NCBI RefSeq assembly: GCF_018343715.1
Contig: NZ_JAGYPL010000001.1
Location: 744,001-808,000 of the forward strand
Direction: 5' to 3'
DNA: 64,000 bases
Source of the DNA: Bacillus sp. FJAT-49711
GTDB lineage: Bacteria; Bacillota; Bacilli; Bacillales; Bacillaceae_C
Shown here: piece after piece, positions 1 through 7,420 of the stretch
How the letters are laid out: every line of letters starts with the position of its first letter
Numbering within the stretch: the stretch's first letter is position 1
Translations under genes and position numbers: made by a program
Notes under the pieces: generated by a model
What the model was told of the DNA's origin: nothing
The model's database searches: none
Seen by the model: only the letters and a program-made list of their open reading frames with translations

Positions 1-1
1 A

Positions 2-268
2 GCTGTTCCTGTCAATCAAAAAGAACATACTGTTGTTGGTCGTGAATATTTTGATGGTACTCCATGTGAGCGATATGTCAACTGCGCTAACCCAGAATGT
101 AATCGACAATTTCTTTGCTCAGAAGAAAATGAGCATAAATATTTGCGCAGCTGCACAGAAGAATGTCGTGTTCATCCAAGAAATATGTATATAAAAGAAC
201 ATGGCCTTACGGAAGAAGAAGTGAAAGAAAGACTTAGCCTTTTACAGGAAGAAATGGCTATTAACTAA
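2..268 (+). CDS. trhO: tRNA uridine(34) hydroxylase (rhodanese family, TrhO/YbfQ), C-terminal part
   Basis: Only the last 88 codons lie in the window; the start is upstream. The family (UPF0176) oxidises uridine 34 of some tRNAs to 5-hydroxyuridine using a rhodanese domain. What is visible is the family's cysteine-rich tail after that domain: a run of spaced cysteines ([13 protein letters not shown], then FLCSEEN and [12 protein letters not shown]), probably metal binding. The rhodanese active-site cysteine is outside the window. A strong terminator follows ten bases after the stop. The family call comes from the recalled tail sequence. Confidence 0.75.
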   Translation, partial: AVPVNQKEHTVVGREYFDGTPCERYVNCANPECNRQFLCSEENEHKYLRSCTEECRVHPRNMYIKEHGLTEEEVKERLSLLQEEMAIN

Positions 269-277
269 TATAAAACT

Positions 278-312
278 AAACCCGATATCCAGGATTGGAT
301 ATCGGGTTTTAT
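278..312 (+). terminator. Rho-independent terminator after trhO
   Basis: A ten-base perfect stem (CCCGATATCC at 281-290 with GGATATCGGG at 297-306), a six-base loop and a T run. Confidence 0.85.
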
Positions 313-476
313 ATATGGTTGAGAAAGTAAAATGGGGAAACGTTTTTTGAAAAGTTTTCTCCAACGACTATCCTCATACAAACTTTCTATCATGCTCTCT
401 AAAATCAATTTACATCAGTTTGTACTCGAAATCCATGAAGTTAGTAGAGCAATGAGAAGCATTTGTACTTTTGTTC

Positions 477-2288
477 TTATTTATAGCTTTTTTCTAGTTC
501 ATCAATTAATGATCCGACATACGCTACTGCTTTTTTAATTGCATCTGGTTTAGACATATCAACCCCAGATATTTTAATAAGATCAAGAGGCTTTAATGTT
601 CCACCTGCTTTTAACAGATCAAGCCAGCGATCAACGGCTGGTTGGCCTTCTTCCTTAATCATTTCGGCTGCAGCGGTTGCAACTGTTAATCCTGCTGAAT
701 AAGTGTAAGGATACAATCCCATATAATAATGTGGCTGTCTCATCCATGTAAGACTAGCACCTTCATCGATTTCGACCGTATCTCCCCAGAATTCTTTTAA
801 TACATTTCCTTTTTGTTCACATAAAACACTTGCAGTAAGAGGAGTTCCGCTTTCTGCTAATGAATAGACTCTACGTTGGAATTCAGCTTCCAACAGATGT
901 GTGACAAAGTTATGGTAATATGTTCCAAGCAATTGCAGTATAACCCAACGTTTCATACGTGGATCATCGGCTTTAGATAATATATGCTCTCCAAGAATTA
1001 GCTCATTAATCGTAGATGGGGCTTCGATACAATACATGGAAGGGCGCGTATTGATTAAGTCTTGATTGCGTCCCGCCATATAAAAATGGCCTGCGTGGCC
1101 AAGCTCATGAGCTAAAATAAAGGCACCTCTCATTGTATCAGTCCATGTCATTAAAATATATGGATGGACTCCGTATGGACTTGAGCAGAAAGCACCTGTA
1201 GATTTACCAATATTATCTGCTAAATCCACCCATCGTTCAGTAAGTGCTTTCTTCATGGCTTCACTGTATTCCTCACCCATTATAGATAATGCAGATAATA
1301 TCGTTTCTGAAGCCTCTTCATATGTTGTACTAGGATTGAATTCCGGATCAAGTGGTGCTTTTAAATCACAAAATTTCATAGAATCCAAATTCAATACTTC
1401 TTTTTTCAGCTTTGCAAATCTGCGCATATGCGGAGCAAGTTCTTTTTGTATAATATCTAATTGATTATGATACATCTCTAATGAAACTTGTTGTGGCGCA
1501 AGCAGCATATGTGTTACTGATTCATAATTGCGTAGACGCGACATTGAAACTTGTTTTTTTACTTCAGTAGCATAGTTTGCACCAAATGTGTTTTTATATT
1601 GTTTTAATGTATTAACAAAAGAATCATAAGCTTTTCTTCGCAAATCTGTATCCGGAACGAGTTCATAGCGATCCTCAAATAAAGCGAATGACATTGGCAG
1701 CTCTTTTCCATTTTCATCGTGAATCGAATCAAACTGCATATCAGAAGACTTACTGAATTGATATATTGTATAGGGGGCATCTAATACTTCTCCCAGTGAT
1801 GCTAAAGCTTTTTCTGTATCAGGAGAAAGTTTATATGGTTTTTTTTCAAGTATATCCGATAAGTATTTAGAATACTTTTTTAAATCTTTATTTTCACTTA
1901 AATATGTATCAACTGTACCATCAGGCAAGTCCAATATTTCAGATTGAATAAAAGATAAATCCGCATTTACTTTGGAGAGCATACTAGCAACTTTAGATGA
2001 GTTCCCTTGGTTAACAGGGTCAGTTCCATCAGCTGATTGGCGCAAACTTGAGTAAGTGGAAACACGGATAATTCTTTTTTGCAAAGCTTCCATTTCATTT
2101 AAACATTCAAGTAATTTGTTTGAACTTTCTCCTAAATGTCCTTTAAATGAAGTAATGCTAGGTAGACTTTCCTGAACAGCTTTTAATTCATTTTCCCATT
2201 CGGCTTCAGTCTGAAAAAGGTCCCGCAAATCCCACGTAAGATGTTCAGGAACTTCAAAACGCGATAATCGTTTTTCGGTAGCTTCCAT
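477..2288 (-). CDS. pepF: Oligoendopeptidase F (M3 family zinc peptidase)
   Basis: A 603-residue cytoplasmic metallopeptidase that cleaves short peptides, the usual length for PepF/YjbG. The M3 zinc signature HELGHAGHFY lies near residue 391, so the HExxH motif and its glutamate are intact. A second conserved M3 block, EAPSTINELILGEH, follows and supplies the third zinc ligand. No signal peptide is present. The ATG is preceded by AGGAGG at a good distance, which fixes the start. It is transcribed away from the permease at 2441 and converges on trhO. Nothing looks broken. Confidence 0.93.
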   Translation of the reverse strand: MEATEKRLSRFEVPEHLTWDLRDLFQTEAEWENELKAVQESLPSITSFKGHLGESSNKLLECLNEMEALQKRIIRVSTYSSLRQSADGTDPVNQGNSSKVASMLSKVNADLSFIQSEILDLPDGTVDTYLSENKDLKKYSKYLSDILEKKPYKLSPDTEKALASLGEVLDAPYTIYQFSKSSDMQFDSIHDENGKELPMSFALFEDRYELVPDTDLRRKAYDSFVNTLKQYKNTFGANYATEVKKQVSMSRLRNYESVTHMLLAPQQVSLEMYHNQLDIIQKELAPHMRRFAKLKKEVLNLDSMKFCDLKAPLDPEFNPSTTYEEASETILSALSIMGEEYSEAMKKALTERWVDLADNIGKSTGAFCSSPYGVHPYILMTWTDTMRGAFILAHELGHAGHFYMAGRNQDLINTRPSMYCIEAPSTINELILGEHILSKADDPRMKRWVILQLLGTYYHNFVTHLLEAEFQRRVYSLAESGTPLTASVLCEQKGNVLKEFWGDTVEIDEGASLTWMRQPHYYMGLYPYTYSAGLTVATAAAEMIKEEGQPAVDRWLDLLKAGGTLKPLDLIKISGVDMSKPDAIKKAVAYVGSLIDELEKSYK

Positions 2289-2440
2289 GTTAATCCTCCT
2301 AATAAATTATTTCGACACACTAATTATATCGGACCTGTTTAATATACGCTATGATAAAAATAGAAACCATTGGAATTTCATAGGAAAAATGCGATAATAT
2401 CAGGACAGAGCCTTGGAAAAAGAGAGAAATGAGGAGAAAT

Positions 2441-3511
2441 ATGCTTAAAGAAAAATGGTTTAAATTGGGCATTGCCATTATTATGATTTTTTTAATCATT
2501 TTACTTGGAACAAAAATTAGCTTTATATTCACCCCGCTTGTTATTATTATTAAAACGTTATTTCCGCCCGTCTTATTAGCGGGAGTATTATATTACATAT
2601 TGCGGCCTGCGGTTAATTTTCTTTCAAAAAAAATTCCCAGAACATTATCAATCATTATCATGTTTATTGCTATTGCAGGACTTGGAGCAGGGGTAGTGCT
2701 ATTAATTGGGCCAGAATTACAAACTCAATTTAACCTTTTAATTGAAAATATTCCTGCATATGCCCATAACATACAGCTTTGGGCTACATCGCTTACAGAA
2801 AAAGAATGGTTTTTGCAAATCCATCAAAGCGACTACTTTTCAATAGAGAAATTTACAAAACAGTTCGAACAAAACGCAAGTATGATCTTGCAAGGATTTG
2901 GTTCAAAAATTGCAGGTACTGTAGGCTTTATTGCTAACATGGTTATGATATTTGCTTTAGTGCCATTTGTTTTATTTTTCATGTTAAAAGATGGGAAACA
3001 TGCACCGAAGTTTTTAGAGAAAATATTGCCGAAAAGGCATCAAAAAGAAGCTGATGAAATATTAGAGGAAATGGATGGGGCATTAAGCTCATACATTCAA
3101 GGTCAGCTCATCGTAAGTGTTTGCGTTGGTACTCTTGCTTTTATTGGATATTTAATTATAGGTCTGGATTATGCTCTTATACTTGGAGTTCTAGCAATGG
3201 CAACGAATGTTATTCCATTTGTAGGGCCATGGATTGGTACATTACCAGCTGTTATAGTCGGACTATTTACATCTCCTTTACAAGCATTGTTGGTCGTAAT
3301 CGTTGCGGTTGTTGTTCAACAATTTGAAAGTAATCTTGTTTCGCCGTTTGTTATGGGAAAAGCGTTGAATATGCATCCACTTACGATTATTTTTGTCTTG
3401 TTAGTTGCCGGTCAATTTGGCGGACTACTTGGATTAATACTGGCAGTTCCTGCTTATGCTTTATTAAAAGTGATCGTGAGCCATATTTATCGATATATTC
3501 GATTAGAATAA
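2441..3511 (+). CDS. AI-2E family transporter (YueF/YrrI-type membrane protein)
   Basis: A polytopic membrane protein of about 356 residues. It shows the family layout: hydrophobic segments near residues 5-50 and 60-85, a soluble stretch rich in charged residues, then a cluster of C-terminal membrane segments from about residue 140 including the conserved GPWIGTLPA and FESNLVSPFVMGK blocks. Family members export small molecules or act as sodium/proton antiporters; the substrate here cannot be told. I chose ATG 2441 because GAGGAG lies just upstream at 2431-2436. An in-frame ATG at 2429 is the alternative and would add four residues. The gene is divergent from pepF and ends at its own terminator. 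Confidence 0.82.
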   Translation: MLKEKWFKLGIAIIMIFLIILLGTKISFIFTPLVIIIKTLFPPVLLAGVLYYILRPAVNFLSKKIPRTLSIIIMFIAIAGLGAGVVLLIGPELQTQFNLLIENIPAYAHNIQLWATSLTEKEWFLQIHQSDYFSIEKFTKQFEQNASMILQGFGSKIAGTVGFIANMVMIFALVPFVLFFMLKDGKHAPKFLEKILPKRHQKEADEILEEMDGALSSYIQGQLIVSVCVGTLAFIGYLIIGLDYALILGVLAMATNVIPFVGPWIGTLPAVIVGLFTSPLQALLVVIVAVVVQQFESNLVSPFVMGKALNMHPLTIIFVLLVAGQFGGLLGLILAVPAYALLKVIVSHIYRYIRLE

Positions 3512-3516
3512 TTTGT

Positions 3517-3550
3517 GAAAATACCTATCAAAAACGATAGGTATTTTTTT
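3517..3550 (+). terminator. Rho-independent terminator
   Basis: Stem AAATACCTATC with GATAGGTATTT around a short A-rich loop, ending in seven T. It closes the AI-2E family gene. Confidence 0.85.
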
Positions 3551-3581
3551 CATCTAATATTGCATGTACATAAATCATAAA

Positions 3582-3601
3582 ATAGAAACGTTCTATAGAA
3601 C
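3582..3601. promoter_or_regulatory. Overlapping palindromes upstream of the DUF1657 cluster
   Basis: Two palindromes share bases: ATAGAA-ACG-TTCTAT at 3582-3596 and the perfect GTTCTATAGAAC at 3590-3601. They end 21 bases before the first DUF1657 start and just before its ribosome binding site. Either an operator or a 5' UTR hairpin is possible. No convincing sigma-A or forespore sigma-G promoter could be assigned. Confidence 0.35.
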
Positions 3602-3622
3602 AATTATAGGGAGGGTAATTCA

Positions 3623-3826
3623 TTGACAGTCATTAATAAAGTACAACAAACAATTACAGGTCTTAAAACAGCTCAGGCCAGTTTAGAAGGATTCGCTCTA
3701 GATACGGATAACCAACAAGCGAAACAACTGTATAAAATGTGTGCCCAACAAACACAAGCTGTTATTGACACCTTAAATCCTCGTATGCAAGAAATTATGC
3801 AAGAAGAACCGCAATATAATCAGTGA
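3623..3826 (+). CDS. DUF1657 small protein
   Basis: A 67-residue soluble, probably all-helical protein starting at TTG behind AGGGAGGG at 3608-3615. It belongs to DUF1657, recognised by the pattern of a leading TVxxKV, a central LKTAQASLEGFAL block and QQAKQLYKMCA. In Bacillaceae these proteins sit beside DUF421 and SpoVA-type genes made in the developing spore. It is the first of three DUF1657 units here: the next gene is a paralogue, and the third unit is fused to the C terminus of the DUF421 protein at 4114. A spore role is inferred from family context, not from a visible promoter. Confidence 0.75.
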   Translation: MTVINKVQQTITGLKTAQASLEGFALDTDNQQAKQLYKMCAQQTQAVIDTLNPRMQEIMQEEPQYNQ

Positions 3827-3842
3827 AAAATCGCTAACTGAA

Positions 3843-3866
3843 CAGAGTGATGAATGCATCACTCTG
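3843..3866 (+). other. Hairpin between the two DUF1657 genes
   Basis: A perfect ten-base stem, CAGAGTGATG with CATCACTCTG, and a four-base loop. Only a weak pyrimidine tract follows, so partial termination or RNA processing inside the operon fits better than a full terminator. Confidence 0.5.
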
Positions 3867-3894
3867 CTCCTTTAAACTCTTGGAGGAATTCCTT

Positions 3895-4101
3895 ATGACT
3901 GTATTTACAAATGTAAAAGCAACCTTGGCGAGTACAAAGGCCATACAATCTGAATTCAGTCGCTTAGCTCAAATGACGGCAGACCAAAGGGCAAGTGCAG
4001 TTTTTCATGAATGCATGATAGAGATTGATGATGTAATTCATGATCTGCGGCAGAGAGTTGAATACATGAAAGCGGAAGAACTGCAGTATAGAAATTCATG
4101 A
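3895..4101 (+). CDS. DUF1657 small protein, second copy
   Basis: A 68-residue diverged paralogue of the protein encoded at 3623. Shared features are the MTVxxxVxxTL opening, a helix beginning near TKAIQSEF and the ending EELQYRNS, which parallels EEPQYNQ in the first copy. The start is the ATG behind GGAGGA at 3882-3887; an upstream in-frame ATG at 3847 lies in the hairpin and lacks a binding site. It ends 12 bases before the DUF421-DUF1657 gene, so the two are almost certainly co-transcribed. Confidence 0.65.
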   Translation: MTVFTNVKATLASTKAIQSEFSRLAQMTADQRASAVFHECMIEIDDVIHDLRQRVEYMKAEELQYRNS

Positions 4102-4113
4102 GGGGGGAGTAGA

Positions 4114-4983
4114 ATGGATGTCCCAAGTTGGCTCGAAATAATATTAAGATCAACCTTCTTAGTGATTGTGCTTTTTTTACTGGCGAAATTGCTTGGGAAA
4201 AAGCAGTTGTCAAACCTCTCATTTTTTGAATATGTAGCAGGTATAACAATTGGTAGCATTGCGGCAGAAATTTCAACCGGGCTTGAAAGTAATTTTATGA
4301 ATGGAATTTATAGTTTACTCGTTTGGACGGCTATTCCTTTAATTGCTGGACTTATTGGAATTAAAAGTAAAAAGGCAAGAAGCTTTATTGAAGGTACTTC
4401 AACTGTTGTAATTAAAGATGGAAAAATACAAGAAGAGAATTTAAAGAAAGAACAGTACTCGGTAGATGAGCTAATGCAATTATTAAGGAAGAAAAATGCA
4501 TTTCAAGTTGCAGACGTAGAATTTGCAGTGCTCGAAGCAAATGGTGATTTGAATATAATGCTTAAAAAAGAAAAACAGCCGATCACACCTGCCGATTTAC
4601 AACTCGATGTCGCACCCGAAAAAGTACCTCAAACCGTTATTTTAGAAGGAGAAATAATGGATGCAGGTTTGGCCGCAAGTGGTTTAACTAGGGCATGGCT
4701 AGAATTGGAGCTTGAAAAATTAAATGTGGCGATTGACAATGTATTTGTAGGGCAAATTGATTCTTATGGTCAACTAACCGTTGATATTTATGATGACAAA
4801 ATTCAAATTCCCGAACCTATGCCAAAGCAAAGTCTTTTAAGTGCATTAAAAAAATGCCAAGCCGATTTAGAATCTTTTTCTCTGCAAACCGATTCAGAAG
4901 AGGCAAAACAAATGTATAAGAGGAATGCCGAAAAAGTAGAAAAAATTATTTTAAAAACAGAGCATTTATTGATGAAAGGATAA
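4114..4983 (+). CDS. DUF421-DUF1657 fusion membrane protein (2Duf type)
   Basis: A 289-residue protein. Residues 1-85 hold three predicted membrane helices (around 8-25, 38-55 and 62-82). Residues 90-225 form the cytosolic DUF421/YetF-type domain, with SFIEGTSTVVIKDGKI and the conserved ASGLTRAWLELEL block. Residues 235-289 form a DUF1657 unit that lines up with the two small upstream proteins, for example SEEAKQMYKRNAEKV against QQAKQLYKMCAQQT. A protein of this fused architecture ('2Duf') is known from the mobile spoVA operon spoVA2mob, where it raises spore wet-heat resistance, probably by altering the inner spore membrane. Here it stands without spoVA genes. The start follows GAGGGGGGAG closely. 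Confidence 0.8.
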   Translation: MDVPSWLEIILRSTFLVIVLFLLAKLLGKKQLSNLSFFEYVAGITIGSIAAEISTGLESNFMNGIYSLLVWTAIPLIAGLIGIKSKKARSFIEGTSTVVIKDGKIQEENLKKEQYSVDELMQLLRKKNAFQVADVEFAVLEANGDLNIMLKKEKQPITPADLQLDVAPEKVPQTVILEGEIMDAGLAASGLTRAWLELELEKLNVAIDNVFVGQIDSYGQLTVDIYDDKIQIPEPMPKQSLLSALKKCQADLESFSLQTDSEEAKQMYKRNAEKVEKIILKTEHLLMKG

Positions 4984-5022
4984 CAAATACCCGGAATTCA
5001 CATAACATCCGGGTATTTGTTG
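4982..5022. terminator. Bidirectional terminator
   Basis: Fourteen-base arms at 4982-4995 and 5008-5021 form a perfect stem containing ACAAATACCCGG. It lies between the convergent DUF421-DUF1657 gene and the ABC-F gene. Confidence 0.75.
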
Positions 5023-5026
5023 CTTA

Positions 5027-6646
5027 TTATGCGTACATTTCTTCTGTCTGTTTTTGAAGCTGCTCATTCTCGAGATATTCATCATACGTCATTTGCTTAT
5101 CGATGATTCCTTTCGGAGTTAAATCGATAATGCGATTGGCAATCGTTTGTATAAATTGATGGTCATGGGACGCAAAAATAACAGATCCTTTAAAATTTAT
5201 TAGACCATTATTGAGTGCCGTAATGGATTCTAAGTCAAGGTGGTTCGTTGGCTCATCCAATAGAAGTACATTGGAACCACTTAACATCATTTTTGATAGC
5301 ATGCATCTTACTTTTTCTCCACCTGAAAGAACAGAAGCTTTTTTCAAAACTTCTTCACCAGAAAATAACATTCTTCCCAAGAATCCACGCAAGAAACTTT
5401 CACTATCATCTTGAGGTGAGAACTGTCTTAACCAATCCACCAGGTTTAAATTGCAGCCATCAAAGAATTCGGAGTTATCTTTCGGAAAATAAGCCTGGGA
5501 TGTTGTGACTCCCCATTTAAAATTACCAGCATCTGGTTCTAATTCTCCTGATAATATTCTTAACAATGTCGTTTTGGCTATTTCATTTCTTCCTACAAGT
5601 GCAATTTTATCATTTTTATTCATGATAAAGCTTATATTATCCAGCACTTTTACTCCGTCAATCGTTTTAGTAAGCCCTTCAACCCTTAATAAATCATTCC
5701 CTATTTCGCGCTCAGGCGTAAAGCCTACAAATGGATATCTACGGGAAGAAGGCTGAATATCATCAAGTGTAATCTTATCCAGCAATTTTTTTCTTGATGT
5801 TGCTTGTTTTGATTTTGATGCATTTGCACTAAACCTTGCGATAAAAGCTTGTAATTCTTTGATTTTCTCTTCTTTTTTCTTATTTGCATCTTGAGCCATT
5901 CTTTGTGCCAGCTGACTTGATTCATACCAGAAATCATAGTTTCCGACATAAATTTGAATTTTACCGAAGTCAAGATCAGCAATATGAGTACACACTTTAT
6001 TCAAAAAGTGGCGGTCATGGGAAACGACAATGACAGTATTTTCAAAGTTGATCAAAAACTCTTCAAGCCACTGAATGGCTTTAATATCAAGATGGTTCGT
6101 CGGCTCGTCAAGTAGAAGAATATCCGGTTTCCCAAATAATGCTTGAGCGAGGAGAACCTTTACTTTTTCAGAACCTGAAAGTTCGGCCATTTTTTTAGAA
6201 TGCACGTTTTCCTGAATGCCTAGACCTTTTAGCAATATAGCGGCTTCAGATTCTGCCTCCCATCCATTTAATTCTGCAAACTCTCCTTCAAGTTCCGCAG
6301 CTCTCATTCCATCAGCTTCAGAAAAGTCGGCTTTCATATAAATGGCATCTTTTTCTTGCATAATTTCGTAAAGCCGAGTGTGCCCCATAATAACAACTTT
6401 AATTACTTCTTCATCTTCATATTGGAAGTGATCTTGTTTCAGTACAGCTAAACGTTCACCGGATGTGATTGCAACAGATCCTGTTTGTGGTTCAATTTCA
6501 CCTGATAGAATTTTAACGAAAGTTGACTTACCCGCACCGTTTGCCCCAATAAGGCCGTAACAGTTTCCAGGTGTGAATTTTAAATTTATATCGTCAAATA
6601 ATTTACGGTCGCCGTATCGGAGACCAACATTAGATACAGTAATCAA
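5027..6646 (-). CDS. ykpA: ABC-F family ATPase, YkpA orthologue
   Basis: A 539-residue soluble protein with two ATP-binding cassettes and no membrane segments, as in ABC-F proteins that act on the ribosome. Cassette 1 has Walker A GANGAGKST near residue 37, signature LSGSE and Walker B LLLDEPTNHLD. A charged linker of about 80 residues (the P-site tRNA interaction motif) follows at about 240-320. Cassette 2 has signature LSGGE and a normal Walker B, but its Walker A reads GRNEIAKTT, with Ala in place of the Gly before Lys. The sequence agrees very closely with what I recall of B. subtilis YkpA. The start is TTG behind GGAGG. No target-protection type linker is evident, so a housekeeping translation role is likelier than antibiotic resistance. 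Confidence 0.88.
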   Translation of the reverse strand: MITVSNVGLRYGDRKLFDDINLKFTPGNCYGLIGANGAGKSTFVKILSGEIEPQTGSVAITSGERLAVLKQDHFQYEDEEVIKVVIMGHTRLYEIMQEKDAIYMKADFSEADGMRAAELEGEFAELNGWEAESEAAILLKGLGIQENVHSKKMAELSGSEKVKVLLAQALFGKPDILLLDEPTNHLDIKAIQWLEEFLINFENTVIVVSHDRHFLNKVCTHIADLDFGKIQIYVGNYDFWYESSQLAQRMAQDANKKKEEKIKELQAFIARFSANASKSKQATSRKKLLDKITLDDIQPSSRRYPFVGFTPEREIGNDLLRVEGLTKTIDGVKVLDNISFIMNKNDKIALVGRNEIAKTTLLRILSGELEPDAGNFKWGVTTSQAYFPKDNSEFFDGCNLNLVDWLRQFSPQDDSESFLRGFLGRMLFSGEEVLKKASVLSGGEKVRCMLSKMMLSGSNVLLLDEPTNHLDLESITALNNGLINFKGSVIFASHDHQFIQTIANRIIDLTPKGIIDKQMTYDEYLENEQLQKQTEEMYA

Positions 6647-6734
6647 GGTACATCCATTCCTCCAATTAATACATATTCCAAAACATTATAGCACGTTTTC
6701 TTATCGTAATCCTAGTAAATAAAAGGGTTCAAGC

Positions 6735-6780
6735 AAATCGTGGAAACCGATTTGGTTTATATTGAATGTTAGCGTATAAT
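6735..6780 (+). promoter_or_regulatory. Putative sigma-A promoter of the ydjO-like gene
   Basis: TTGGTT at 6752-6757, a 17-base spacer and TATAAT at 6775-6780. An inverted repeat AAATCG (6735-6740) and CGATTT (6748-6753) overlaps the edge of the -35 box and could be an operator. Confidence 0.5.
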
Positions 6781-6810
6781 ATAAATATCAATAAGAAGGG
6801 GGATCTTGCC

Positions 6811-6993
6811 ATGGCTTATAGAAGGGGACCTCAGGAACCTATCCCTGAAGAGGAAACAGTAGTTTGGTCATGCACGAATGAAGATTGTTCATGTTGGATG
6901 AGGGATGCCTTTTCTTCAGATGAAAAAACCGTTTGTCCGATCTGTAAATCGGAGATGGAAAAAGAAACAAGAATATTGCCCGTAATTAGCTAA
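6811..6993 (+). CDS. YdjO-like small zinc-ribbon protein
   Basis: A 60-residue protein with two cysteine clusters, CTNEDCSC near the middle and CPIC about 20 residues later, expected to bind one zinc ion. It resembles the YdjO family described as cold-inducible in Bacillus; its molecular role is not known to me. The start is the ATG behind AAGGGGG at 6796-6802. An upstream in-frame ATG at 6766 overlaps the promoter -10 region and is not used. It is a single-gene transcript, closed by the terminator at 7002. Confidence 0.7.
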   Translation: MAYRRGPQEPIPEEETVVWSCTNEDCSCWMRDAFSSDEKTVCPICKSEMEKETRILPVIS

Positions 6994-7001
6994 AATGTTT
7001 G

Positions 7002-7034
7002 TAAAGACCGACTTTAATAAGTTGGTCTTTTTTA
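7002..7034 (+). terminator. Rho-independent terminator
   Basis: Stem AAAGACCGACTT (7003-7014) with AAGTTGGTCTTT (7019-7030), containing one G-T pair, then a T run. Confidence 0.8.
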
Positions 7035-7144
7035 TGTAAACTCATCCTGCAAAAAAATGCTGAAAATTGGCTTATTTTGTAAATGAAATTTATTATTTCC
7101 CTCTAGAAAATTATAATACTATAATTTTCAGGGGGAGAAAAGTA

Positions 7145-7300
7145 TTGGATAGAAAATCAAAATATAGAAGAATGAGACGTCGGAAAAGAAATCGACATCT
7201 CTTTATTGGATTATTAACTTTTCTATTTTCTTGTTTGCTTATTTTGCTAGTACAGTGGCAAGGTTATGAATCTTTGAACCTCTCACGGCTAAAGCCGTAA
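7145..7300 (+). pseudogene. 5' fragment of a capA-family gene, cut by an insertion element
   Basis: The reading frame starts at TTG 7145 behind GGGGGAG at 7131-7137. It encodes a basic N terminus (DRKSKYRRMRRRKRNRH) and one membrane segment of about 20 residues, the usual anchor of CapA/YwtB-like proteins. Authentic sequence ends at 7273 after QWQGYES; the last nine codons, to the TAA at 7298, come from the insertion element. The rest of the gene resumes at 8812 in the same frame. On its own this fragment would make a membrane peptide with no catalytic domain. Confidence 0.75.
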
Positions 7301-7420
7301 GATTCCTAGGTACAGAAACCCCTTGGCTTCTAATGGATTAGGCTATCCCCACAGTTCCTGCGGTTAATCGCAATGCTTCATTGCGAAGATTGATACTTGC
7401 GTTAAGATCACGTTGATGAA
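7274..7420 (-). ncRNA. Putative omega RNA (reRNA) region at the right end of the tnpB element
   Basis: TnpB nucleases use a guide RNA made from the 3' end of tnpB through the element's right end, with the guide taken from the flanking DNA. Here the right end carries a compact hairpin, ACGGCT-AA-AGCCGT at 7285-7298, just inside the terminal TTCAA. Reading on the minus strand, the guide would begin at 7273 and copy capA sequence (AGATTCATAACCTTGCCACT). In the rebuilt empty site this sequence lies directly after TTTAT, the expected TnpB target-adjacent motif. The inner limit is a guess from family knowledge; expression is not shown. Confidence 0.5.

Noticed and set aside
332-538. A 68-residue plus-strand open frame (MGKRFLKSF...)
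   Set aside because: It has no ribosome binding site, lies just past a terminator and runs into the 3' end of pepF on the other strand.
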